This document shows positions 39,459 to 50,300 of a stretch of DNA of 64,000 nt, one piece after another. Below the pieces are notes generated by a model. It was not told the origin of the DNA. It did no database searches and saw only the letters and a list, made by a program, of their open reading frames with translations. This DNA is from Sceloporus undulatus (lineage: Eukaryota > Chordata > Lepidosauria > Squamata > Phrynosomatidae). The first letter of the stretch is position 1; every line of letters begins with the position of its first letter. A program made the position numbers and the translations under genes. The stretch lies in the NCBI RefSeq assembly GCF_019175285.1, contig NC_056527.1:106863746-106927745 (forward strand), written 5' to 3'.

Positions 39459-40779
39459 TTAGGATTCTTCCACACAAGGCCCATTCTTGCAGCAGTCATG
39501 CAATTAATAATAAAATGCATGTTGTAATGTTCTTAGTTAGCCAGATGTTCCTCTTTTCTTAGCAGCTAAGAAAGGACAGCATTTTTATTTTCTTCTTTGT
39601 TTTTTAAAATACTATTTAAAAAAATCAAAACCCTAAAAACAGATGTCACATCATCAAGTCAATGAAACCAAAACATTCTTCACTCCCATACACTGGGACT
39701 GGAACTTTAAAAAATTAAAACATTGCTAATTAAGAATTTTTTTTCCATTTTGCACTTTATGAGGACATTTTTAGTTTTAGCGCAACCTTGCTCTACATGA
39801 GAATGGGAATGGCTATTTGAGATGCATATGGTCTGAAGCTGAGTTTCTCACATCCATTCTCAGCACTCTATTTACTACTTACCAGCTACAGAAAAGTTGT
39901 TTCCAAATTTTGACCCCTGTACACAGAATTTTGCCCATATGTCAGGAATAATCTGTATTTACTGTAGGTTGTCCCTTCAACATGGGAAAGAAATAAAGCA
40001 GAATATGGAAAACAACAATAAAGTTATGTTGGAAATTGGAGTGAGCGTATGAATGTCCATCAGGCTTGGAAGTGAACCAGCACCAACCAGACCTGTCATC
40101 ATCCTTGAAGGAAAATAGCTCAACAATGGACAAGTGTTGAGAAGTTTAAGTATTTCACATGTATTTTAAGGATTTTACAGAATCTGTCATTGCCACAAGT
40201 ACCTCCCAGAGATTTTATTTTCAAAGGGCACAGTTAAAGTCACTCCAGCTTTCCATGTTAATGGATAGGGATCAGGGATTACAGAGTTTTGTCACTGTTT
40301 TCCCTTTACAGCAGAGGTGTCTCCTGAAAAGGTTCAGGGCAAACAAGAATTTTACCTAGGGCAGTTTTCTTCATCATCGCATGTTGCGCAAAGCTCCTGC
40401 ATGTTGAATTTCTTCTTCTTACAATTATATTACGACTGTCCCAGATGTCATGTTTTTATGCTGCACACACGCAAAACTGTAATTTGTGGACACAACGAAC
40501 ACATTTCAGGAGATTGTACACATCTGATCATTTAAGGAAGTAGGAATAGATTGCAATTCTCTGTTGCAAATATGGACAAGTTTCACTGCCATATACCATT
40601 ATGCACTATTGCGCTTGGTAAACAACTGATGATGGAATACATTTTTCCTTCCTCACTAGCCATCTTTTTTGGCAAACATGTCACATATGATACAGCAGTC
40701 CCTGTCAATGTGCTTATCCCTGGCTATGGCATGCTACCTGTCCTGTATTAAATACTGCTAATATTTGAGATTACCTTTT

Positions 40780-40965
40780 CCTTCAGATATGACTGGCTGA
40801 GTTAATATCTGTCTCCGCACCTCATTAACATTCAAGATTATCTCCCCGAGCAAGCAATTTGCATATATCATCTCATTAGTATTCCTCAGCAGCTAATCTG
40901 GGTTCAGGCTGTGCTTAGGGTCCTCCCGCTTCTGCTAATGCATTAATATTCAAGCTTACTTATAG
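40780..40965. promoter_or_regulatory. Candidate conserved non-coding element
   Basis: A repeat-free stretch rich in homeodomain-type ATTA/TAAT cores. It has an octamer ATTTGCAT (40857-40864) and two near-identical copies of CATTAAYATTCAAG (40823-40836 and 40941-40954). Such clustering is typical of developmental enhancers; there is no direct evidence here. Confidence 0.3.
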
Positions 40966-41374
40966 CAGGGCTGTCAAACACGAAACTCCAGGGGGCTGAT
41001 TAGGTCTCTTGGGGTTTCTAGCACAGCCTGTGGCACCCTTACAGCAGTTCACCTAATACAGCCACCCCGTGTATGTGGTGGTAGGCTCCACATTAAACAG
41101 GAATATAGAGGAATAGCACAAGGAAAAGCCTCAGAGTTGTTGCATGAGGATCTGATGAAGATGATGATGGTTCTGCACCCTGCCCCTGAGACACTTCCTC
41201 ACAGTCAATGGCAAGGAACCACTTGGGGTGGGAGTGATCCTCAGGGATAGGAACTGAGGAGAATCAGTATTTATTGAGGTAGAATTATGCACAAAGGAAA
41301 ACCTTCACTTCCCTGTGGTTATAAGAAGCACTGCTCTTAATTCTTTAACTTCAGCAAAGGAGGGCACAGGTATA
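40966..41374. other. Intergenic, no clear feature
   Basis: A G-rich single-copy-looking stretch. No exon or repeat recognised. Confidence 0.4.
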
Positions 41375-41585
41375 AGGAGCTCAGGTGGCGCAGTGATTAA
41401 ATGCCAGTCCTGCAGACACAACGTTGTAAGTTTGATCCTAGAGAAGGGCTCCAAGGTCCACTCAGCCTTCCATCCTTTCGTAAGTCGGTAAAATGAGTAC
41501 CCAGCTTGTTGGGGGCAATTGGCTTATGCATTGTATATCGCTTAGGGAGTGCTAGTTAACTGATACACGGCATAGAAATGTACTT
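41375..41585 (+). mobile_element. tRNA-derived SINE
   Basis: GCTCAGGTGGCGCAGTGATT (box A), AAGTTTGATCCTAGAG (box B-like), CGGTAAAATGAGTACCCAGC and GTTGGGGGCAATTGGCTTAT in the body. A third SINE type here, without the BovB-like tail. Confidence 0.7.
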
Positions 41586-42200
41586 GCTATTGCAGGTAGT
41601 CAGCATTTGAAATATGTCCAGGGAGAACTCCAGGTTTGGGACAGCTGAGGATCTTCAAACACATGGGTGGTATGCCCCTCCTCAGGGGGGTGGAATGATC
41701 CAGGGGCGGTGAGGGAAAATGGAGGCAGCAGGAAACAAAGTACTGATGTGCAAGAAAGACAAGGGGAATCAGCGGCCTTTAGGGCCATGGTGCGGATGAG
41801 GGTTGCACAAAACTTCTTTTCAGGGTCTCTTAAAACCACAATGCAGCCGCACTGATCATTGCATGTGGTCTTGCCTCCCACTCTTCATCTCTCACTGGTG
41901 GTGACAGTGGCAGTTGGGACTCTTGTGAGGCTTGGGCACAAGACATTGCTTCTGTGGTTCAGAACAGCATCATTTTGAGGCAGACTGGCTAGAGGAAGGG
42001 GTTAGAGCATTCGGCAGTGGGGGAGAAGAGGCAGCAAAAAGGAGCTTTCAAATTTGGTAGTCCCTGCTTAAACTTTGTGAGCTTCGCCCAGTGAATGTGT
42101 AGGGACCACTGTAGTTTTGGCACTACGAAAAAATACATTCATGACATATGGAACGGACAGATAAGAAGTGGCTCTTAAGAAGACTGGTTTCTACCAAATA

Positions 42201-42415
42201 CAGTCTGCCCTTTTTTTTATGCGGGGGATCCGTTCCGGACCACCCCCCCCACGTAAAAAATTGCATATGCTCGAGCCCCATTGAAAGTAATGGGGCTTGT
42301 GCATGCAGCGGTGGCACGGCGGCGTGCGCATGCCTCAGGCGCATGCCCCATTAATCTGTGGCTCCCTTGCGGCTTTCAGCATATTCTGAAAGCTGCGTAT
42401 AACGCGGGCGCACTG
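42201..42415 (+). mobile_element. pogo/Tigger-like MITE, CpG-rich type
   Basis: TA on both sides. CAGTCTGCCCTTTTTTTTAT at the left, GCGTATAACGCGGGCGCACTG at its right, with GGATCCGTTCCGGACC and GGCACGGCGGCGTGCGCATG inside. Many CpGs survive, so it is relatively young. Confidence 0.75.
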
Positions 42416-42774
42416 TACCACATAAAAGTATTGATTCCAGTTACTAACACATGTCTCAGTAAAAGTAACATATTGTCCACATTATGCACACATAAGTTGC
42501 ATAAAGCACTTTAGAAAATGCCTACTTGCTTTCTTTCTTCCTTTGTTTTGGCAGGCATCAAACATCCTGCCTTTTTGGGTGTGGAACTGATGAAAGGAAC
42601 AGATGTTTTGAAGCAAATCAAAATCGCGTTACTATGAATTTTAATCATAATTGACAAGCATTTTAGATATGTTTAAAAAGAACATGACTCTGATTTGGTT
42701 AGATTTACAGAATTCCTTTTCCTCTCGTCACTCCCACATCCTAAAATATGGTATTTTGTTAAGCCTATATATTG

Positions 42775-42951
42775 GCCAAGAAAACCCACTGGGTGTCCTT
42801 GGGCAAATCACACTCTCTTAGCCTCAGAAGGCAATGACAACCCCCCCCCCCCAAAGAAACTTGCCACAAAAACCCCACAATAATTTCGCCTCAGGGTCAC
42901 CATTAGTTGGAAACAACTTGAAGGCGCACACAACACACACACACACACAGA
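42775..42951 (+). mobile_element. Sauria-type SINE, 5'-truncated
   Basis: AAACCCACTGGGTGTCCTTG to AACTTGAAGGCGCACACAAC, the 3' two-thirds of the Sauria SINE. It carries a 12-base C run and ends in (CA)n followed by a T run. Confidence 0.75.
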
Positions 42952-43377
42952 TTTTTTTTTTTTTTTTAACATCTTTTGGCCGATGAAGAAGCCAATGGAG
43001 CTTCAAAAGCTTATGGGGAGCATATTCACTTCTTGCAAGTAAAGGCTGGGCTGAGGAGCAGGCTCATGGGGAGCATCCCCCCTCCTTCCTCCTCTGCGGT
43101 CTAACCTTACTGTCCTTAGCAACCAGGTGGTACCATATTATTGTGAGCCACCAGAAATCCTGAAGTGGGCCGCATGTGGCCCAGGGGCCATTTGCTGTGC
43201 AGACCTGTTCTTTCTTATTCAGACCAAACAGGCAGGCTCCTAATTGGCCAAATGAGAGAAGCAAGCCTCCCAACTGCCAGAGAAAGCCACAGAGTGAAAA
43301 AGAAATGTGTTCAAGCTAATAAATGTATATACTTTACAGGGCTGCTGTATGGCCTTGCTATATGTATATATATATGT

Positions 43378-43500
43378 GTGTGTGTGTTGTGTGCCTTCTA
43401 GCTGTTTCCAACTTATGGTGACCCTGAGGTGAACTTATTGTGGGGGTTTTCTGGCAAGTTTCTTCGGTGTGTGTGTGTTTGACATTGCCTTCTGAGGCTA
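43378..43500 (-). mobile_element. Sauria-type SINE 3' part, antisense
   Basis: GTGTGCCTTCTAGCTGTTTC, CAACTTATGGTGACCCTGAG and TTTTCTGGCAAGTTTCTTCG are the complement of the SINE tail. It lies against the UBE2S CpG island. Confidence 0.75.
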
Positions 43501-43598
43501 ACAAACTCCAACTCCCAGAATTCCATAGCCTTTGAGCCAGAAAAGAGTTAAAGCGGTCCCAAACCGGGTTATTTCCCCAGTGTGGATTCAGCCTGAGA
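43501..43598. mobile_element. Palindromic MITE, right half only
   Basis: AACTCCCAGAATTCCATAGC, AAAGCGGTCCCAAACCGGGT, CAGTGTGGATTCAGCCT. The left arm is missing, cut by the SINE. It forms the upstream border of the UBE2S promoter. Confidence 0.65.
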
Positions 43599-44019
43599 CA
43601 GACTCTAGAAAGAGCTTTTCCTCGTGTGGGCCACTTTCTCGTCCGTCATTGGCCACCTCGCTGCCTCAACTCGTCACTTCCGGCGTTTCTCGCGAGCCTC
43701 AAACGCCATTGGCCGAAGGTCGCGTCAATCCAACGTTTTGAAACTTATCCCCGCCCTTACGACCGTTAGCCATAAACCCCTTTCCTTTTCAGAACGCCGT
43801 TCGTAATTCAAATCGCTCCAATCGGGCTCGAAGGCCACGCCCCCTCCGCTGCGCCTTTCCTCATTGGCTGCCGGCCGTCGCGGAGTTTGCTTGTCAACGG
43901 CTCTCCGCGAGGAGAGGACCCGAGAAGGGAGGGGGGAGGAACGGACCCCCCCTCCGTTCTAACGGGCCTGATTGGGCACTCGGGGTTCGAAAGGGGCGTG
44001 GCTGGCTAGGGCCGAAGGC

Positions 44020-44026
44020 TATAAAA
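44020..44026 (+). promoter_or_regulatory. UBE2S: TATA box of UBE2S
   Basis: TATAAAA sits just after a GC box and predicts a start site near 44045-44056, about 290 bases before the UBE2S ATG. Confidence 0.65.
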
Positions 44027-44043
44027 GCCCCTTTCGGGCGCCG

Positions 44044-44069
44044 GCCACCCTCATTAGAGTGAGGGTGGC
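44044..44069 (+). other. UBE2S: Perfect 10-bp stem-loop at the predicted UBE2S mRNA 5' end
   Basis: GCCACCCTCA, a six-base loop TTAGAG, then the exact complement TGAGGGTGGC. It begins 18 bases after the TATA box, so it spans or directly follows the expected cap site. Confidence 0.6.
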
Positions 44070-44343
44070 GCGGAGGAGACTTTGTCTCAAGCAGGAAGCT
44101 GAGGGGGGCAATAGCTGGCTTCCCCCCCAAAATAGCTAAAAAAGGGGAGGGTTTTTTAAACTAAGGGGGTCTGGCGTCTTGTTAATAGGAAGAGGGGATA
44201 CCTAATCCCCAAATCTGGAGGGTTAGGGGTCGTTGGGCGATCAGAAGTGATTTAAGTATAGATTAAGGCGCATGTGAGGCCCCTTGGAAGAGTGGGGTTA
44301 GGTTGGGCTACTTCTTTACAAGCTCCTGGGCAGACCCAGCACA

Positions 44344-44346
44344 ATG
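44344..44346 (+). CDS. UBE2S: UBE2S coding exon 1: the start codon alone
   Basis: ATG is followed at once by the donor GTGAGT. The next exon opens with AAT TCC AAT, giving MNSN as expected for UBE2S. The 5' UTR of this exon runs from about 44050. All other protein sequence lies 8.5 kb downstream. Confidence 0.85.
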
Positions 44347-47300
44347 GTGAGTGGCGTTTGGAAGCTAGCTCTGCATGCCCCGCTCCCATCTGTTGGAAGT
44401 GTCCCCCCTTTCCTTAAGAAGCCAAGATGCCAGAGGGTTAATGGGGCGAGTGGGTGGGTGGGGATAACATTGCTGGCTTTACTAAAGTGCACTCACCCTC
44501 CATATTTGAGGCTTTGAGTTTTGTGGATTCGAGTATTTGCGGATTTGATTAATATGTCCTCTCTAGGAATGTCTAGGTCCTCCAGTATAACTCCATGGTC
44601 AACTTTAACTGCAAGTTGCACCGAAAGACCTAGAGATTCCTAGAGGATCTGGGTGTTTGTAGCTCCTCCAGCGCAGTTCTATGGTCAGTGGACCTAGAGA
44701 TTCCTAGAGAGGTGTCCTCTTTGGTAAAAGCATTGTGCTTTTTGTCATCTGCGGTTTTTCCATATTCACGGGGGTCCGGTGCCCCTAACCCCAGAGAATA
44801 TGGAGGGACAAGTGTATTATGTTCTTCTGTATTCAAGGCAGGGATAGCTTGGAATTATGTGTGTCTTCTCACAAAGATTTAGGTGTTGAGTGGTGAATGG
44901 AGAAGTGGAAGTGGAGCCCAGCAACCAAACCTGGATCTTGGGCAAGGGGCCTTGTACGGTTGGCCCTCCACCTTTGCGGCTTTGACTTCTGCGGTTTTGA
45001 TTGATACGTTCTCTCTAGGAATCCCTCCAGTGCAATTGTGCTGTAAATTGACCATAGAGTTGTGCTGGAGGACCTAGGACAGTGATGGTGAACCTTTTAG
45101 AGGCCGAGTGCCCAAACTGCAACCCAAAACCCACTTATTTATTGCAAAGTGCCATGTCCCTCTGGCTTTCTAGTAACAAACTCTAGCAAACTCTGTGCTG
45201 GGGCAGCAGCACATGTGCCCACAGAGAGGGCTCTGAGTACCACCTCTGGCACATGTGCCATAGGTTCGCCATTGCTGACCTAGGAGCTCCTAGAGGAAAC
45301 ACTTCTCTAGGCATCTGTAGGTCCTCCAGCGTGATTCTGTGATCAGTTTCTTGCCTGGAGATTCCTAGAGAGGCATCCTCTTAGGTAAAAAGAACAGTGG
45401 TTTTTCATTTATGGTTTTCCACATTCACGGGGGTCCATCTCCCCTAACGCCAGCCATTGTGGAGGGACCACTGTATGGTATTTTTCAACATTCAAAGGAG
45501 GGATAGTTTGGAGTTGTGTCTGTGTCTTCTTACGAAGATTTAGGTGTCTTATATTGGCATTGGGTGGCGAATGGACACGCGGAATCGAAATCTGGTGATG
45601 CACAATCTTTGGGCGCATAACTGAACCTGGCTTTTGGTACTACTAATGGATTGAGAAAGGATCTGGGCTGATGGGTAGGGTATTCTTAGGTCCAAAACCC
45701 GCTGCAGAAATAATCCAATTTGAGATAGCTTTAACTGCCCTGGTTCAGGGCTAGGGAATCCTGGGAATTGTAATTTATGGTGACACCAGAACTCTGGCAG
45801 AGAAGGCTGAATGTCTCACAAAACAAGTTCCCAGAATTCCCTAGTATCGAGCCAGGGCAGTTAAAGTGGTCTCAAACTGGATTATTTCTGCAGTGTTTTG
45901 GATCTTAGTTTCTAGGGCTGCAGGTATATGTTGGCATTTATGTTTTTTTATTGTGAACCACCCTCAAGTCGATTGGATCCATGGTGACCCCGTGGCTGAG
46001 ACGGCTCCAAGACTTCCTTCCCTCTGCAGCTCTTTTTAGTTCCTGCAAACTCACACCCGTTAGTTACTTCCTTAATGGAGTCTGTCCATCTAGCATGCGG
46101 CCTTCCTCTCTTTCTGCTTTCCTCCACCTTTCCTAGCATTATTGGGTTTTCCCCAGTGAATCGTGTCTTCCCATGATGTCGCCAAAGTACGACAGACTCA
46201 GTTTTATCATCTTGGCTTCCAGGGAGAATTATGTGTTGGTGGCTAAAGATCACTGATGTCTCACACTGGGAATGCTGGAGTCAAGACAGTACAGTGGGCC
46301 CTCCGCATTCGCAGCTTTGACTTTTCTGGATTTGGTTACTCACAGATTTCATTAATATGTTCTCTCTAGGTCTTCCAGTGCAACCATTGCCTCTATAGAG
46401 TCATGCTGCAGGGCCTAGAGAGGACACTGCTCCTGGCATTTGTAGGTCCTCCTGGGCAATTCTATGGTCAACGTACAGCAGAACAACCAATCTCTTGGAC
46501 AGCCAAGAGATTCCTAGAGAGGTGTTCTCTGGGGTTTAAAAACAAAGTTTTGTTTTTTAATTTGTGAATTTTCCACTTTCATGGGGGTCCTGCACCCCTA
46601 ATCTCAGTGAATGTGGAGGGCCCACCTTAGGTAGCATACCCAGACAGAGTTGTAGTTCAGAGGGCCTGGTGATGCTGTACGAGGAATAACTTGGCTTAAG
46701 GACAGGAGAAAAAGATTTGTTCAGAGGAGGTTTGCCATTGCTTTTCCGTTTCCCCTGAGGCTGAGAGCATGTGACATGTCCACGGTCACGCAATGGATTT
46801 AACATGGCCGAGCTGTACTCCAACATTCAAACTATTATGCATGCTGTCTACCCTGAAAAAGTATTTAAGGGCCTAAATAACATTACTGCACCAGACTCCA
46901 TCTAATCTCGGAAGCTCAAAAGAATCAGCCCTGGTTAGTACTTGGATGAGAAACAGCCAATGAATACCAAGTGCTGTAGACTATATTTCAGAAGAAGAAG
47001 CTAGCAAAACTACCTCTGAATTTTATTTTTTTGCCTTGGGAAACTCTTTGAAATTCTTGAAGTCGCCATAAGTCGAAAGGCAACTTGAAGGCACATACAC
47101 ACAAATAAATGTTTAAACATGGAGTAGATTTAAATGGGCCTTGATCTGTGGTGTAGGGAAAGAGGTGTTGAAAGTAGCACACTATGTGATGTTGAGTCCT
47201 TAGTTTTTTCTGAGCATTTGTTTAAAATTTCAAGTCTAACTTGAGTTTTATTAAAAGTTCAAGGGAGGACGGGATTTGGATTTGGGAACGTCAGCAATTC

Positions 47301-50300
47301 ACAGAAGATATCAAACGTGAAGCAACTTTTAAAGTTTTTCACTTCTTTCACTATATACCATTACAGTACTCATTTGTTAGAACTTTGTTATCTCTCATCT
47401 CCTCCTACACATTGATGTTTAAAATGTGTATCTTACATTCTTCTTTTTGTGAAACACTTCATTGAAACTGTGTGTGTATTCAGGAGTAGCTGTGTAGGCC
47501 ATGCAGCAAAATCCATGCAAACCCAAAACCCACAAAGCTGCAATACCTTTATTGGGCCAGCTCCAAAGCATAAAAAACAGTGCAAACTTTGGAAGCTTCA
47601 CTGACTGCTTCATCAGACAAACATGGTAAAACATTATAAAGGAGAAGAAAGGTGACAATGTTACAGTCTCAGGCCTAGGCATATAATTTTAATATATCAC
47701 CTTTCTTCATCAAGGAAAAATGTCCAAAGAAAGATCATGATGTTAGACCCTCTTTGCCTGATGAAGAAGCCAGTGAAGCTTCAAAAGCTTGCATGGTGTA
47801 TTTTATGCTTTGGAGTTGGCCCAATAATAGCATTGCATTGCTTCGTGTGTGTGCGCTTTCAAATCACCTGTCGAGTTATGGTGATCCTATGAATTTCACA
47901 AGGTTTCCTTAGACAAGGAGTACTTACAAATTGTTTTGTTACTTCCTTCCTTTGATGTATAGCCTGCAGCACCTGATATTCATTGGTGGTCTTCCATCCA
48001 AATACAAGCCAAGGCTCACCTGCTTAGCTTCTGGGATCACACAGGAACTGGTGCCTTGAAGTATTTAAGCCCTTATTGAAACTTGGAAGGGACTTTTAAA
48101 ATCTCTCTAATACTTATTTGGGAGAGGTGGTGTCTTATCAGGCTAAGCAGCTGCTTTTAATAATGACCAGTAGAACTTTTTCTGGAATGTAATTCTCTCT
48201 TAGATGACACATACATTTTATATGAAGAAGTCAGTGAAGTTTCAAAAGCATGCATGGTGTTTTCTATGCTTTGGAGTTGGCCCGATAAAGGTATTGCTGC
48301 TTTGTGGGTTTTCAATTGCTGCATGGCCAACATAGCTTTCCCTGAATACACACAGAGTTTCAATGAAGTGTTTTTAAAAAAAGAATGTAAGGTACATACT
48401 TTATGATTTTTTAATTTGTGAATGGGAAAGATACCCATTTCATTCAGGTATCTCTACTGTACACACCTCACATTTTATATTTATATTTTTGGTTGTAGAC
48501 ATTTCCATTAGGCACCATTCTACTTTTATCTTGCATGCTTCAAACAAAAAAAGAGGCAAAAGTAATATTATCCTATATTAAAGGCTAATACAGTCATCCC
48601 TCCATATTGCGCTTTGATATTTGCGGATTTGCTTATCACGGATTTAATTAATATTTCTATCTAGACTGTCTAGGTCCTCCAGTGCAACTCTGTGGTCAAC
48701 TTTAACTAAAAGTTGCACTGAAAGACCATTTGTAGCTACTCCAGTGCCATTCTATGGTCAGTGTATGTTGGACATTGACCACAGAGTTGCACTAGAGGAC
48801 CTAGAGAGGTGTCCTCTCAGGGAAAAACAGTGTTTTTGTTATTTGCGGTTTTTCCATATTCATGGGGGTCTTGTTCCCCTAACCCTAGTGAATATAGAGG
48901 GACAACTGTACAGGGAAACATAGGTCCAAAACACACTGCAGAAATAATCTAGTTTGTGACCATTTAACTGCCCTGGCTCAGTGCTAGGGAATCCTGAGAA
49001 TTGTAGTTTATTGTGGCACCAGAGCTCTCTGACAGAAGGTTAAATGTCTCACAAAACTACAGTTCCTGGAACTGCCTAGCATTGAGCCAGAGCAGTTAAA
49101 GTGTTCTCAAACTGGTTTATTTCTGCACTGTGTTTTAGACCACCATCTTGGTTAGAAAGTCTTGGTTAAAGTTTAGTTCAATATACACTTGGGAGTAGGT
49201 CCTGCTGAATTCCACAGAGCTTCTTTTTGAAGAAATATGCTTAGGGCTGCATTCTACAGAACATCTTAGGTTAGTTAACTTTGTGCTTGTGTGGCTTTCT
49301 GTTTTCTTAGTGTCATTTAGGAGGGTGTAATAGTCTTCCTTGAATAATTGTTTTGTCAAAGCAAAAGACTTCATATTTATGAACTTCCTCCTACTTTAGT
49401 GTCTTTAATATCGCAAGAGGCAGCGTCACAGTCATAAGCTTTCTTTGTGGACATTTGGAGAGCTGGGAAGTGAAGGTCATTAAGTTGATCTGTTTTAAAA
49501 GAGTACTGCCTTAAGGTTTAAAAAAAACACTTGTGTTTTTTTATTTGCCTTTTTTCCACCCCTAACCCCAGCGAATGTGGGGTTGCATTATATAGTTGAA
49601 CAGATTGGAAGTGGAAGTTGAAAATACCTAACCCAGGATATTTTTGGGAAAAGATGTGCTGAGTGGTGGAAGCATACACTCCCAGATCTAGTTTGTGTCA
49701 AAAGAAGAAGAAAGGGGCTTTTTTGTAGCCAGGACTCTGCCAAAGTACAAAAGGTTTACTGCAGCAATTGGTCTGCTTGTATCTCAATGCTTAACTGACA
49801 ATGCAGATCACCAAATTCCTTCTCAGAGTGCAAGGAGCTGACAGGTGTCAAAAGGCTTGTAAATAGCTAAGGGTCGAGGCTGTTCAAATGTTGTTTAGAT
49901 GTAATTTTCTCTTCAGGATTGGAGAGGCATCCTTAGCTAAACTGCAGTGAAAAGTGAGCAGCTGAACCAAAAGAGTCTGTCCTGGCTTAAATGATAAATG
50001 TGTCCTGATCCCGCAAGGTTAAAATCTTTTAGAAAAGCGTTCAGTCTTATGGGATCAAATAAGCATGGGTTTGTCCGACTGGCTTAGCAGTGGAGAGGTA
50101 AGAGTGGAGAGAAGTGTGTAGGCATAAGGCCTGCTCCTAATGGTCCAAAACACACTGCAGAAAGAATCCAGTATGGGATTGCTTTAACTGCCCTGGCTCA
50201 GTTCAAGGGAATTCTAAGAACTGTAGTTGTGTGAGACATTTAGCCTTCTATGTCAGGGAGCTCTGGAGCCACAACAAACTACAACTTCCAGTATTCCCTA

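Larger units (their letters stand above)
43540..44070 (+). promoter_or_regulatory. UBE2S: UBE2S CpG-island promoter
   Basis: A CpG-dense stretch in an otherwise CpG-poor region. CCAAT boxes (NF-Y type) are at 43648, 43708, 43863 and 43971 (inverted) and at 43818 (direct). CHR-like TTTGAA/TTCGAA motifs are at 43737, 43807 (inverted) and 43986. There is a TCTCGCGAG motif at 43688, GC boxes at 43835 and 43993, and TATAAAA at 44020-44026. Several spaced CCAAT boxes plus a CHR are the known layout of G2/M genes, which fits the role of UBE2S in mitotic exit. Whether each site is used is inference. Confidence 0.8.
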
